Positions 50,799-61,669 of a stretch of DNA of 64,000 bases are shown piece after piece; positions within the stretch are counted from its first letter, which is position 1; the number at the start of each line of letters is the position of its first letter. Source of the stretch: Haliclystus octoradiatus (Eukaryota; Cnidaria; Staurozoa; Stauromedusae; Haliclystidae). The DNA lies in contig OU744452.1 in NCBI GenBank assembly GCA_916610825.1, positions 2,763,543 to 2,827,542 of the forward strand. Reading direction: 5' to 3'. The notes under the pieces are model-generated. The model was not told the DNA's origin and did no database searches. It saw only the letters and a list, made by a program, of their open reading frames with translations. The position numbers were made by a program, and so were the translations under genes.

Positions 50799-50978
50799 TG
50801 TAATGATATTTGATTGACAGATGTCATTGACGTCATGTCGAGAGTTAGAATTTTGCGACACCATGAGAAAGGAGTCAGTCTGGTTTTGGTCCCTGTCGTT
50901 GACATACCAAAGTGTTTAATTATATGCGTTATTGTGTTTTTATTCACTTGACTCATGTTTTACCGTTGATATACTACA
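50799..50978 (+). repeat. Gypsy-3 3' LTR
   Basis: Two differences from the 5' LTR. The CRE-like TGACGTCA is at 50828-50835. Confidence 0.93.
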
Positions 50979-51263
50979 CCCTGGGAGGAATTACCTTATG
51001 ACGGCTTTACGGAGACGTGCCACTTCGTTAGAGTCCATCTTCCAGCCGAGAAAAATCCTTTTGGATAAGAAGTTTCAGATTGTGGAACTTTCTGAGTTTC
51101 CTTTTTTAGCCTTCTAGAGAGCTTCCAAATTTGAAGAACTTTGAAAAACATTTTTAGAATTTTATAACTTTTTGGGTACCATTTACAGAGATTCTTTGGG
51201 TACTTCACGTTTTTCCAGAGTGGCACGCCCACATCCACGCAGAGCTGGTGTTGCCCCCCTGGG
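50979..51263. mobile_element. MITE with CCC(T/G)GGG ends, split by gypsy-3
   Basis: Starts CCCTGGGAGGAATTACC and ends GTTGCCCCCCTGGG. The interior, with GGCTTTACGGAGACGTGCCA and CTTTTTGGGTACCAT, aligns loosely with the inverse of 54086-54397. Gypsy-3 inserted at its first bases. It lies just beyond the poly(A) signal of the LicD-like gene. Confidence 0.7.
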
Positions 51264-51299
51264 TCACAAGAATAAAAATCAAGAATTTCAATATATAAT

Positions 51300-51305
51300 T
51301 TTATT
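51300..51305 (-). promoter_or_regulatory. Poly(A) signal of the LicD-like gene
   Basis: AATAAA on the minus strand, 37 nt after the stop codon. Confidence 0.7.
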
Positions 51306-51342
51306 GTAAACCATTATCATTCATGATTAATATGAAATTTAA

Positions 51343-54300
51343 TCAAATCCAATCAAACAATAGTAATGGTGAATTCCAATTTCCATCAACACAAGCATTG
51401 ATTGGTTCTAAGTCTTGATAGAATGACTTTAATACTTTCTTTGGTTTATTAGGACATCGCATTTCAATATCCATGAAATTACAACGTTTCAATGGGAAGA
51501 TATCAGATTTATTTAATACACGTCCACCGACTGATGGGTCTTCGATTGTTTCTTCTTTAACAATGTAATGAAATATGTCTAGATGATAACCATTTCGAAC
51601 TATCCGACCATGGAGTTCTATAAACGTACAGTGATCTTTTGGAATTTCACTCAACTGTACAGAGATATATACATATTTATCAGATATTATATAATAGCAA
51701 AGAATAGTGCTCGATGTCGTTTGACGGAGCTAAATATAATAAAATAATAAACGGACTACACACCCATAATTGTTACTAAAACTTTCCTGCTTACGTAATC
51801 ATCAGACAAATTTACTATATTTTTTTTAAATAATGATAATAAATAAATAATAATAAATTTAAAAATACTAATTTTTTTAGTGTATTTGTCTGATGATTGC
51901 GTAAGCATGAAACTAGTAGTAACAATTATGAAAGTGTAGTCTTTTGCTTGCTTTCCCTTTATTCAAATTTCCGTTTTAAATTGTTTTTTAAGCATCGAAT
52001 ACTGGTTTCTTTGTTTTGAGTATACATACAAGAAAACGTGGCGACGAGCTTTAAATTTCAGAATAATTTGAGAAGAGAAAATATGTTTGTTTTTGGAAAA
52101 TTCGATAGTAACTACAGTTTTATTTAATTCAAAATACTCGCAATTATAGTATTAACTTTGATCTTCTTTAAATTTTGTTCATTTATTATTTCACATTATT
52201 TCTATCACGCACCAACAAGCGCGCGATTGAATGGAAGTTTTGAATTTTCATTTTAAGTCCATATATACGAATATTCATTTAACTTCACCACAGGCGTTGA
52301 ATATATCTGTCTATGGCTAGTTGGCTACGCTTGGATTATTTGTGCAGGATACCCGCAACGGACCAAGCTCACAACGCCCACACCTCTACCTAGCCAGCCC
52401 TGAAATTCAGAATGCTAAGAACAACGGCAGCATTATTTTGTTAGCTATTTAAATTATGTATTATCAGTACTATAATTATAGTCGAAACATGAGCGCTGAA
52501 TAATTTCTACATTTCAGGAAAAGAAGAAATAAGGCTGCACTTAGGTTGGTCAGAATTTGTATTAAATATTTATTGCTATACTGTCAACTAAATAAACCTA
52601 AATTATACATAGATAATCAGCTTGCAATGATTTATTTCGGCAGTAAATAAATCACCCACAGTAGCTGTTTTGAGATAAAATTTGGTTAATTTTGAAGTAC
52701 GAAGGTATTAAAAATGAAGCTTCCAGTCTTGCATATGCCACGCCCATTTTATGGGCAAAATCAGAAACACCCCCAAACAGGGGCAGGTGGTTACGGGCGT
52801 GTCAATGATTGGCATAATAATATATTAGGAAGGAAAAAACTGTAGATGAATTAAAAATAACACACATCATCTTACCTCTCCTCTACAATCGAATCTTCTT
52901 CGTTTATCCATTGGTAACTTATAATCAACTTGTAACACCAAATGAGAACGATCATCATCATATTCCCCGAAATCTCTTCTACTTAACGCTTCGAGTTTAT
53001 GCATATCTCTCTCATCCATTATTATGTCTATATCACTGTCATAAGGAACAGCATATCCATCTCTATACGCACCTAACAGTGAACCACAAGTTAAATAATA
53101 TGTTATATCATATTTATTACATAGATCGACCCAGTATTGTAATAGACTATGAAAAGTATTTGTGTTGTATGATAAGCGACAGTCGGAATTAGAATCGTCT
53201 TTGTTATGTAATGGTAACATCAATTCCAGGTCCTTATACCCTCCAGAAAAATCTACAAATAAAATGAGATATATTACTCCTTGCAAATCATTAAACACAT
53301 TAAGAATCATGGGCCCCTGTCCCACGGGAATCAATCTCAACGTTTACAATCGGAAAGTGTTAGACTTAAATGACTGAGTGCCCATCTTTAATTATCAATT
53401 ATGTTTTGCTATGCCTTTCTCTTGTCTCACTAACTTCTTCGATTGCAATATTTTTCCATAAAGATTTTGGGTCTGTGTTATAATCGATAATTATAAAATC
53501 ATCGAATGCGATACTGATCGTTGATTGGCTGTTGTTGATGTTTGTTTCAGGCAAGGTAAAATTGTAACATTACGATTTTGGCTTGAGGACCCAAAACGCA
53601 ACGAAATAGCAACATAAACAAAATGGTGTATATTCGAAGCAAGAGCTTTGGTTTAGTTTCAGCGTCATTGCTCCAAAAGTATAAACGCATAGAACCATGT
53701 ACACGAATAGTTGAATAAAGCTATATGTTTCTCTAAATCTTCTAAATAAATAACGACAAGTAATAAATAATAAATAATTTGGGTGACTATAGGATTAACA
53801 TTAACATCGTCGGACTCGAGGAACCCTGCCAGGCTCGCATTGGGGGCTACATTTATAATATGGCCAGTTGTACACAACGTTGCACAAGCGATGTGATACA
53901 GCACAAATAAGAAACACTAAAGAGGCCAACATCACTTGCCAGGCGGCTCATGTTTTTTTAATCCTCTTTCATGTCTCATCACGCACCCAGCGTGTTTGCA
54001 TCAGAGTATATAAAACTGAGCTCCGTTTTCTATTGTTAAATATGTTTGGTCTATATATATAGCCGTAAAAATGATTTAACAGAGACCCGGGGGGGGGGTA
54101 ACTCCAGCTCTTTAGGGACGGGAAGGTGCAACTTTGAAAAAAAGGAAAGTACCCAAAAAGTTCCAAAAATTCTGTTGATGCTACCCAAAAACTTCCAACA
54201 GGTTGATTGATTTTAGGTAAGTACACAAAAATGCTGCAAATTTTTTCAAAAATTCTTGAAAAACTCAAAAATAGGATGCCCAAAAGCTCCAAAATTTGAA

Positions 54301-55522
54301 ATCTCATACCCAAAAAGTTTTTTCTCAGCTGGAATATGGACCCAAAAGAAGTGACACGTCCCCGTATAGCCGTCCTAGTGGAGTTACCCCCCCCGGGACA
54401 GAGACATGTTGACATGTGGTCTAATGGCAACAATACAGGGTATGTTGCGATTTAGCCTAGCTCCTCCAAGGCCCACTATTCCGTACTCTACGTCGAAACG
54501 CTAGCCTATTTCGCTACCCTATACGAAACAGCCGTTGGTAAAGTGGAGTACAGAGGCATGTGAAAAAGGTCTAGTTGCAGTTTATGTAGTTGTACCAGAT
54601 GTAGAGTAGCGGAATAATGGACCTTGTGGAGCTCGGCTAGTTGCAACTTAGCTGCCATTCCCGATGAAAACCAATTAGATCTTTTAATTAAGAACCGGCA
54701 AATCACGGCCTCTCTTACAAAAAACAGTAATGTAGACGGTGTCGCCCTACCGAAGGCACCCGTATCATTCCTCTATTTCTAGATGAATGGCTTTTTTCGA
54801 TCAGAGCAATGATTTTAAACGCTCTTTGTTGATATCAGCCGTGACACTGCAGATCAATTTCAACAGATTTCATGGCAGATAGGTCTTGGTTGTCAATGCG
54901 CAACGATGCGCCGCAGCTAGTCATAATGCAATTCCCTCTGGACCATTCCATCCGCCATCCTCAGATGGTACTCATTTGATGTTTCAGATAAAGTCAAGGC
55001 TGAATTGACCTTAGGGGGATTTGAACCACAGTCGATCAGATATAATCGATCTGAAGTTCGGTTGCTCTGCCATCTAAGCTAATCCTCTTAATCCGCCTCT
55101 CTTACGAACCGTATTTGACATACACTACAATACATGCATGTATCTATCAACCTTCGAGCAGCCATACACTGAAGCTGTTGAAAATTTCAGTGAGTGGTCT
55201 GATGTAGCCTGCGTGCAGGTTTAAACCTATCTTGACGTCTTAACGAAAGTGTAACACTTTACCCTTTCGGTAAGTTTCAGTCTGCACGCAGGCTGGATTT
55301 GATGAGGCTATTTCCTGGTTGTTTGTGGTCTGAGATATTAATATGAGAAAGGACTGCCTATTGGCCTCAGATAAAGGTTCATCTGTCTCTACCGTTAGTT
55401 TATCTTATTCCTCAATCCTTACCGTACATAACATATTGATCTTTAGAAGCGTATGCCAATAAGAAGATAGAAATTAAACAAAATAAGCCAAACATTTTAA
55501 GCAATCGTCTAGCAGTAAACAT
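51343..55522 (-). CDS. LicD/fukutin-family type II membrane protein, 3 exons, 262 aa
   Basis: Exons on the minus strand: 55522-55423, 53252-52876 and 51654-51343. Donors GTAAGG and GTAAGA and acceptors TTATTTGTAG and CTGTACAG are good. The phases (1, then 0) fit exactly, giving 159 + 103 codons. Residues 1-10 are a short tail, 11-26 a signal anchor (FGLFCLISIFLLAYA), so a Golgi-type type II topology is likely. Exon 2 carries the LicD nucleotidyltransferase core, LTCGSLLGAYRDG (87-99) and VPYDSDIDI (102-110), whose Asp residues bind metal. Exon 3 has YHLDIF, a hydrophobic-cysteine region (FPLKRCNFM, RCPNKP) and WNSPLLLFDW. The family includes bacterial LicD phosphorylcholine transferases and animal fukutin/FKRP ribitol-phosphate transferases; the substrate here is unknown. 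Intact as read. Related first exons at 13.4 and 44.6 kb suggest a local family. Confidence 0.85.
51770..51811 (-). ncRNA. Hammerhead-ribozyme-like motif 5 (degenerate)
   Basis: Minus strand: TTTGT, CTGATGA (51805-51799), stem II TTAC/GCAG around GTAA, GAAA (51786-51783), GTA (51776-51774), ACAA. Stem I TTGT/ACAA is intact, but stem III has a G-G mismatch. Probably inactive. Confidence 0.45.
51885..51925 (+). ncRNA. Hammerhead-ribozyme-like motif 6
   Basis: Plus strand: TTGT, CTGATGA (51890-51896), stem II TTGC/GCAT capped by a GTAA (GNRA) loop, GAAA (51909-51912), stem III ACT/AGT around AGT, cleavage after GTA at 51921, then ACAA. Stem I TTGT/ACAA pairs perfectly where motifs 3 and 4 have TTGC/GCAA, a compensatory change. 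Confidence 0.65.
51949..52875. other. Intron 2 remainder of the LicD-like gene
   Basis: Lies inside the intron on the minus strand. No repeat family or ORF recognised. Confidence 0.5.
54086..54397. mobile_element. 312-bp MITE with CCCGGG ends, 7-bp target duplication
   Basis: Left CCCGGGGGGGGGGTAACTCC and right GGAGTTACCCCCCCCGGG are inverted repeats. ACAGAGA flanks it (54079-54085 and 54398-54404). Inside are repeated ACCCAAAAA(G/C)TTCC motifs. Non-coding. Confidence 0.85.
54440..54660. repeat. Foldback repeat, ~50-bp arms
   Basis: TAGCCTAGCTCCTCCAAGGC and CACTATTCCGTACTCTAC on the left pair with GTAGAGTAGCGGAATAATGG and CTTGTGGAGCTCGGCTA on the right. No target duplication identified. Confidence 0.65.
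55008..55090 (-). repeat. tRNA-like sequence (pseudogene or SINE head)
   Basis: The minus strand has a good A box (TAGCTTAGATGGCAGAGC) and B box (GGTTCAAATCC). An anticodon loop reads CTTCAGA (anticodon TCA). The T-stem has two mismatches and the acceptor ends do not pair, so it is not a functional tRNA gene. The following ~200 bp may be a SINE body. Confidence 0.6.
55205..55295. mobile_element. Palindromic MITE, copy 2 (91 bp)
   Basis: TAGCCTGCGTGCAG at the left, CTGCACGCAGGCT at the right, with an inner inverted pair (GAAAGTGTAACACTTTACCC). The 9-bp flanks GGTCTGATG and GATTTGATG match at 6 of 9. In intron 1 of the LicD-like gene. Confidence 0.75.
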
Positions 55523-56879
55523 TTTAAACGATTTGAGCTTTTTCCAAGAGTTGAGGATAGAATTACGTCCTCGATGTGTTCATTTACTCCTCCGGGACCT
55601 GCAAATGTAATTTAAGCATCATGAATTTGTGAGATATTATTATATCTATAGGTATCTGGATTCATACTCTGATATAATTTAAACTATCTGCCTCCGTTAG
55701 TAATGCAAGTGTACTATTCGGGGATGGGGGCAAGATTGTAACTCCCACCAAGTAGTACACGCGAGAGGGATATGCAATATTGTCTTTCATAGAAAGGGCT
55801 TAACATTTTTTGACCATCTTGGAAAAAGGAGACTCAAGAATCTTAACATAACTCAATAACTGATTTTTCATTTGTTTTTTTTTTACATATAAAAAATAAA
55901 CAGAGTTAGCTAAGTGTTTTGCAATTAAATTAACATAACTTTCTTTAAACAGTCAAAAAAAATTTCCTGTAAATGTATGAACCGTTGCGCTGTTTTAGTG
56001 TTTTAGTACGGACACAACAATTTTCACACACTATTGGTATGAAATGCTAAAGGCTCACTACTACTTCTCATTCGGCACGGTACTTGTTTATGGGATCGCG
56101 TTATTTGTTTGGAGATCCCATTACTTGTTTTGGAGACCGCCCTGCATGTTCGGAGAATCGGAGATCCCGTCACATGTGAGATTTGAAATTACGATGGCAC
56201 GTGACAAGTAGAACCAAAACCCAAGCTATGGTTCTAGCTCTATCTAAAGAAGCAATCTCCCAATATCCGGGATATACACATTAAACTCTCACCTGATTTA
56301 CTAAACTCTTCCAGATCAACTTCCTTAGAATACGTAGCGAACAATAATGTTTAATAATCACACCTGTAGTATAGCTTGTTTTTTTTTAACTCTTATTAAA
56401 GTAAACATTTTATCCATTCTCTTAATGCAGTGTATTTAAATGACTTTTGGTAATTTTATATATGATTTTATTTATTTATTCTTATTCATTATCATACAAT
56501 TAATTTACACATAGACATATAGGAAATAGATGTTATTTATTTATAAATTTCTGTAATATAGTTCTTATTAAGTATGTAATGTAGCATTTTACTCGGTATT
56601 CTGTAAAACATACCCTGTAGGGTAACTGCTTGGTTCAACTTGGACCTGCAGTTGAGTTCGAGATTTTAAGTAAATAAACATGATGATGATGATACGGTTG
56701 ACTGATTTATTTCAAGATTTCTAAAGCTAGATCGTAGATCATGAGGCTTCGGTAAAATTTTAACACGGGGAACAATGGACGAAAGATATACAATAGCTTG
56801 TGTAATCATTTTTGTTTAATGGTTATAATTCATTAAATGCATTAAAGGTCACGTTTGTAAGTTTGTTGCATATTCCAAT
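55523..56879. other. 5' flank of the LicD-like gene; retroposon tail
   Basis: The promoter and 5' UTR of the LicD-like gene should start here, but no TATA box is convincing. 56360-56690 resembles a LINE 3' end (CACACCTGTAGTATAGC) with an (ATG)n tail. No other gene. Confidence 0.4.
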
Positions 56880-57347
56880 AACGAATAATGTATTGTTATT
56901 ACTAAAGTCTAATAATTTATAAATAAAAGTCAGCAATTTCTAAAACTACAATATTGTATTTAGATTCGATGGAGGAAGTTTGAATGTGGTTTTCGAATTT
57001 ACTCAGTAACTAAATACAAGTTGATTATAGATACTTGTCTTGAAATTTTACTGAACATTACTCCGAAACCACACAAAATTTCAAGTTAACAAAACGATTG
57101 ACAGGAGAGTTTGTACAGGAAATGGAAACAATTCTAGATTGAGTGATTGTCATTATACCAATCAATCAAGTCTCATAACGAATACAAATATTTTAAGGGC
57201 AACCTACACAGTACACTGCACTACGTAGCTGATTCGTATTTCCCGCATATTACCCCGAACGAATATAAATACAATATTGTAGTTTTAGAAATTGTCGACT
57301 TTCATTTATCAATTAATAGACTATAGCAATAATAATACATTATGTAT
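56880..57347. repeat. Foldback element, ~90-bp arms
   Basis: ATTTCTAAAACTACAATATT (56936-56955) is inverted at about 57270-57290. Similarity spans AATAATGTATTGTTATTACT to AGATTCG on the left and its inverse on the right, at ~85 percent. Non-coding centre. Confidence 0.75.
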
Positions 57348-57451
57348 ATATTTGTAGACGGCGTTGTTCAATTGAACAAACCGTTCATCTTACGTTTAAT
57401 TACATTTACACACATAGATTTAAAACCTTTAACATTATGTACAACACTATT

Positions 57452-57521
57452 TAGCCTGCGTGCAGATTTAAATCTGTTTTTGATGATTACTAGTCATGAC
57501 TACAAGTCTGCGCGCAGGCTA
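57452..57521. mobile_element. Palindromic MITE, copy 3 (70 bp)
   Basis: TAGCCTGCGTGCAGATTTAA and its inverse AGTCTGCGCGCAGGCTA. The 9-bp duplication AACACTATT/AACACCATT differs at one base. Confidence 0.85.
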
Positions 57522-57530
57522 AACACCATT

Positions 57531-58183
57531 AAGATCACAACTAACAAAATCATAGTAATAATAAATTATTCGTTGTTGAAATATGCAACAAACTTGCAAA
57601 CATGACGTGTAAGTGGATATTGCCTTGGTGCCATTTTAATTCTGTAGTTCCACATTGATCTGAATAATCATTTGAAATGATAGAAAATACTTTCAATTAT
57701 TCATATCAATTGATGATATATAATCTCCGTGAATTTGACGGGCCTGCAGATTTTGTAAACAACACTGCAAATCGTAACTTAAAGTTAGACAAACTTTTTT
57801 TTTGCACAAGCATTTAAATTTCTAGCAATGACACAGATGGTACCAACTATGATTGTACTTACGATCAAAGAAAATGGACTGCAAAGCTTTGTACAATCCT
57901 TAGCCAAATTCTGATTTGAAATATACGAATCAGTACGATATTAGTATTAAAAACAATCACGTTTTAAATTATTTTCTTTGAGAACCTCTCGCTTTTCGAT
58001 TGTGTTGTTTTCATTTGCAAAGAAAACATGTAAGTTGTCATTTCCCACTTACCACTTGATTATTATACGATTGACACCTGTGTATTACCTTGTTAACACT
58101 TCAAATCTAGCTGAATTAAGACTGTGTGCACAGCTTGCCAATTTTTGCACAAGGGTGCGACGGACCTCAAATCCTGTGTTTAC
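57531..58183. other. Intergenic, nothing recognised
   Basis: No supported gene; short frames here lack motifs. Confidence 0.3.
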
Positions 58184-58306
58184 TGGCCTGCGTGCAGACT
58201 GAAACCCACTAGCCCTTTGCCAAACACTATATAGCCAAGAATCAAGATAGTGTATTACACTAACCCTAACCAACCCTAACTATGGTTTTAGTCTTCACGC
58301 AAGCTA
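58184..58306. mobile_element. Palindromic MITE, copy 4 (123 bp)
   Basis: TGGCCTGCGTGCAGACTGAA at the left and CTTCACGCAAGCTA at the right are diverged termini of the same family. GTGTTTAC flanks it (58176-58183 and 58307-58314). Includes CCCTAACCAACCCTAAC. Confidence 0.8.
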
Positions 58307-58417
58307 GTGTTTACGAAATCAAACGCAGTATGACCTTACACTATGACGTAATACTCTTTAACCGACAGATCAAAATATTGCAACAGGCTAGTATCGGACT
58401 TCCATTACGAGTTATAA

Positions 58418-59150
58418 TAATAATAAATAATAATAATATATATACTTATATAGCGCTTTATATCAAAAAAGCTCTAAGCGCTTTACAAATTTAATTAAAA
58501 TGAAACTATAAGGAACTGAGAAAGTAAAACAGTATCTAAGACATCTAAGCCATCTAAAAAATTAAAAATTAAATTTGCTATTCAATTGTACAATATATAT
58601 TGTTAGCAGTATTCATTATACGCTTTCTGGAATAAATAAGTTTTTAACATGCGTTTAAAATATGATATTGAAATACAAGATCTCAAATCATCAGGCATAT
58701 TATTCTATAATAACGGTGCTGCCACAGAAAAGGCACGGTCTCCATAAGTTTTAAAATTATTTGAACAGACATATAAATTGTTTTTGGATGTGGAACGTAG
58801 ACATCTTGGAGGATTATAAACCTCTAACAATTCTTTCAGATATACAGGGGCTAGGCCATGAAGAGATTTGAAAGCAAGCAACAATATCTTGAACTCAATT
58901 CTTTGACAGACAGGAAGCCAATGAAGGTCAAATAAAATTGGATAAATATGATCATATTTGCGAGTACATGTAACAAGTCGTGCTGCTGCATTTTCACACG
59001 TTGTAGTTTCTTGATTAATAATTTAGAAATTCCAAACTATAAGGAGTTGCAATGATCTAATTTGGACGTAACAAATGCATGCACTAAGGTTTTCGTGGTG
59101 TTCAAGTCAAGGGACTTCCTGATTTTAAATATTCGATATAGATGAAAAAA
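58418..59150 (-). pseudogene. LINE (L2-like) C-terminal fragment and 3' tail
   Basis: The minus strand reads TKTLVHAFVTSKLDHCNSL, RIEFKILLLAFKSLHGLAPV, YGDRAFSVAAPLL, a TAG in place of the expected Trp, then NNMPDDLRSCISISYFKRML, ending near 58600. The 3' part contains AAAGCGCTATATAAG followed by (AAT)n variants at ~58418-58436, the usual tail of this LINE group. 5'-truncated and nonsense-bearing. Confidence 0.88.
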
Positions 59151-59177
59151 TGATGACTTACAGACTATAAGCAAATC

Positions 59178-59515
59178 GTAACCGAAATGATATCAAAATG
59201 TAGACATGAAAAAAATTTTACCTGTCAAAATTTAAAACATGATATATTATCACAGCATCGCCGGAATAACGAACAATAGAATAACCTATATCCATAAAAT
59301 TAACAATAGCCTTAATAATAATAGCACCCTATTCTGTATGTATCTAGAAGGTATAGTGTTTTATATCATTGAATAGATTGCCTGATGATCGCTTCGGTGT
59401 GAAACTTCAAGTAGCAAACATGACTGTCTGATTCTCTGACTTTTATTATTTAAGCTCTGCTAAATTTTGCATTGAGCCCTATGTTCAATCAGTAAGACAA
59501 CCTTTTACAAATGGT
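59178..59515 (+). mobile_element. 5'-truncated Penelope-like 3' end
   Basis: Same sequence as 34095-33755 on the other strand, at ~93 percent by eye. It begins within the last GIY-YIG codons (ATGATATCAAAATGTAGACA) and runs through the 3' flank to GTTCAATCAGTAAGACAAC. It carries hammerhead-like motif 4. Confidence 0.8.
59378..59417 (+). ncRNA. Hammerhead-ribozyme-like motif 4
   Basis: Plus strand, 40 nt: TTGC (59378-59381), CTGATGA (59382-59388), stem II TCGC/GTGT closed by a TTCG tetraloop, GAAA (59401-59404), stem III ACT/AGT around TCA, cleavage after GTA (59411-59413), GCAA (59414-59417). All conserved hammerhead core bases are present, and stem I is a perfect 4 bp. The T-T pair at the base of stem II is the only departure. 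Minimal type I form, as in Penelope-like elements. Confidence 0.7.
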
Positions 59516-59784
59516 TTATTTAGTATTAATACTATTTAGTAAATAGTTCGATTTCAGTTGTTTTGATTTTATTTTGTAATTTTAATCCTATTTGTCGCAA
59601 GAGAAAATGATTATATTTTTACATACGAGAATATAATATACTGCAATACGTCTTTGCTCACGTGTCCTTCTATATCAATTTCAACATTGCATAACATACT
59701 ATTATATAGCGAAACCACTTCGTCATTTCAGAGAGATTTTTCGGTCATACTTTTCATATCGATGGACTTCTTACCATTGGTGTT

Positions 59785-60139
59785 TTAAATTCTAAAGTAC
59801 TGTTTAACTTTTTTAAATATGCCCTCGGCATGATTTGTAATGTACCATAGTCCACCTCTATCTAAGCCTCCAGTATGTGTTTGATAATGAGCCTGAGCAG
59901 AATACTTGTCGCACTTTCCAGCTTTTAAAATTGCCATAGCCATCACATTTTCCTCGGACGTTTTGATTAAATGGTGATTCGCATGCATCTGATGCAATTG
60001 TATCAACAGATTTGAGACGCTTACAGTGTGAAACTAAAGAATCAGCAGCTTTCATAGATCGTAACGTTGCACAATTTTGAGAAAAACCTTTGAAAACTGG
60101 GTTGACTTTAATGGTACACTGGAATATCACATAGAACAA
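59785..60139 (-). pseudogene. Unrecognised coding-like fragment
   Basis: Two overlapping minus-strand frames look coding: FSQNCATLRSMKAADSLVSH then, one frame over, TSEENVMAMAILKAGKCDKY and GGLDRGGLWYITNHAEGIF. A frameshift would join them near 60000. Possibly a transposase remnant; I cannot name the family. Confidence 0.35.
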
Positions 60140-60294
60140 AACTTTTCAATGTTTCCGCATCTAGCCAGTCCACCAAATAATGTTTTTATTTCTCCAAACT
60201 CAGTATCGATACTTTTATAGTTCAGAATGGAATCTAATGCTGTCCTTTCTATAGTATTCCAACTTTTAATTGATTGTGGATTAAGAGAATATAT

Positions 60295-60760
60295 TTTTTT
60301 ATGATTGAAAGTGCTTTATACAAAGCGAATATTGTAGAATCAATAAATGTGATTGATGCTACAATAGAAATGTTCAATGTGTTTACAACTTATGGGTCAA
60401 ACGAATCATAGTTTTGGTATAAAAATGGAGCTGTAAGCCTCAAATAGGATCTATACTCTCCTAAGAGTACACTTAAGGGTAACAACAAGAAAAGCTTACC
60501 ACTTAAAAGTGTTGAACATTGTCTGTAGACTACTCAGGTGACATAGGAATTATTCACAGTTGAAATGTTCTTCAATGGCTAGAGACTGGACTGCATTGTA
60601 CTGAGTTGATTTGAAGCAGAATATGTTGCCTTGTTCATTTATAATCTTACAATAGATAGATGTAGCTAATTATGGCTCTATTATCAGTCAAAATGCAAGA
60701 AATCTGAACAAAATTACCAAATGCACAAGGTTGATAGATAATCTTGTACGAAAATTGTTT
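60295..60760. repeat. Inverted repeat, left arm (~465 bp)
   Basis: Inverted counterpart of 61670-62102. Shared blocks include TATAAAAATGGAGCTGTAA, TGGCTAGAGACTGGACTGCA, TTGTACTGA, TAATTATGGCTCTAT and CCAAATGCACAAGGTT. Identity is about 80 percent by eye. Confidence 0.85.
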
Positions 60761-61669
60761 GAAAATTGAAAACTTTATATTTCATTAGGGAGTGTTATCC
60801 TCCTGTATTTTGCAACGGATGACCTTTTCAGTTATCTTATATGGAAAGCTAACTGTTTTCTCTCTTTATATCATATGTTATAAATTTATGCAGTCGAATG
60901 TGTCATAGTAATATGTTTCTTACTTGAATACATAATTATTAAATAGAGAAAAGAATTTCAGATCAAGAGTCTTACTTTTGAATTATGTTGGCTACTTCAA
61001 TTTACGTCAAGAACTAGGTCTATACTCTTTGTAGTATCACTAGCACTAAATTAATAATTCACAATAACAGCATAGGTCAATTCACATCATTCATTCTACT
61101 TAACTTATTTCAACCCATTTGCTGGGAATATGATTATAAAAAAGATTTAAATGTCCAAGTTGTGTAGGCTACAATAACCTGCAGGGACTATGTATGAATA
61201 GGCTAGAAATCAAAATGTGACATTGTGTTATCTCATCCTACTATATATTCCGGGATAACACCGGGGATAACACACCATAGATTCTGGTTGGGATAAGATA
61301 TGTTAAGACACAATTGCTGTTTACATGTTTAATTTACAAACATCAATACAGGGATGACGCTATATTACATATACTACATTGTGACCTCATGGAAGAGCTT
61401 GAACACAGTGAACAATGAACATAGGGAAAATGAAAATAAGATATACTATACAGGTATGCTATACTCTTAAGCGATATCAGTAAACCTTGCTATCCTTGTT
61501 ATTTACACAAAACCAAATGCTAAAATAAACAGAATACAATATCATAGTCTCTTGGAATTATCATAGGAATTAGATTGCGCTCTCCGTAGTTCTATTAGGC
61601 TGAGTTGTTCACAGGTCCATCTAGAGAGGATTGGTATTACTGTATTTCTAATCCAGCCAATGGATATGT
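60761..61669. other. Spacer of the inverted repeat
   Basis: About 900 bp with no recognised gene. Confidence 0.35.

Larger units (their letters stand above)
46030..50978 (+). mobile_element. Gypsy-3: chromodomain Ty3/gypsy retrotransposon, 4949 bp
   Basis: LTRs at 46030-46207 (178 bp) and 50799-50978 (180 bp) differ by one substitution and one 2-nt indel. They are flanked by CCCTG (46025-46029 and 50979-50983). Coding order is Gag, zinc knuckles, protease, RT, RNase H, integrase, chromodomain. The base after the 5' LTR starts AAGTTAACTT, so no TGG-type primer site is seen. Young by LTR comparison, yet frameshifted five times. Confidence 0.95.
51752..51948. repeat. Foldback repeat with inverted hammerhead-like motifs (in intron 2)
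   Basis: Left arm 51755-51825 and right arm 51877-51948 are inverted copies (CATAATTGTTACTA, ATCATCAGACAAAT), separated by an (AAT)-rich loop. It lies within intron 2 of the LicD-like gene. Confidence 0.85.
53253..55422. other. Intron 1 of the LicD-like gene
   Basis: Holds the MITE at 54086-54397, the foldback at 54440-54660, the tRNA-like segment at 55008-55090 and the mini-MITE at 55205-55295. Nothing else recognised. Confidence 0.6.

Noticed and set aside
55008-55090. Functional selenocysteine-type tRNA with anticodon TCA
   Set aside because: Acceptor and T stems do not pair and the proportions are those of an ordinary tRNA, so it is a pseudogene or SINE head.
57342-57605. 87-residue plus-strand frame
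   Set aside because: It reads through a foldback end and a whole mini-MITE, so it is not a gene.
58260-58280. Telomere-like CCCTAACCAACCCTAAC
   Set aside because: Only two or three irregular units within a MITE; no telomeric array.
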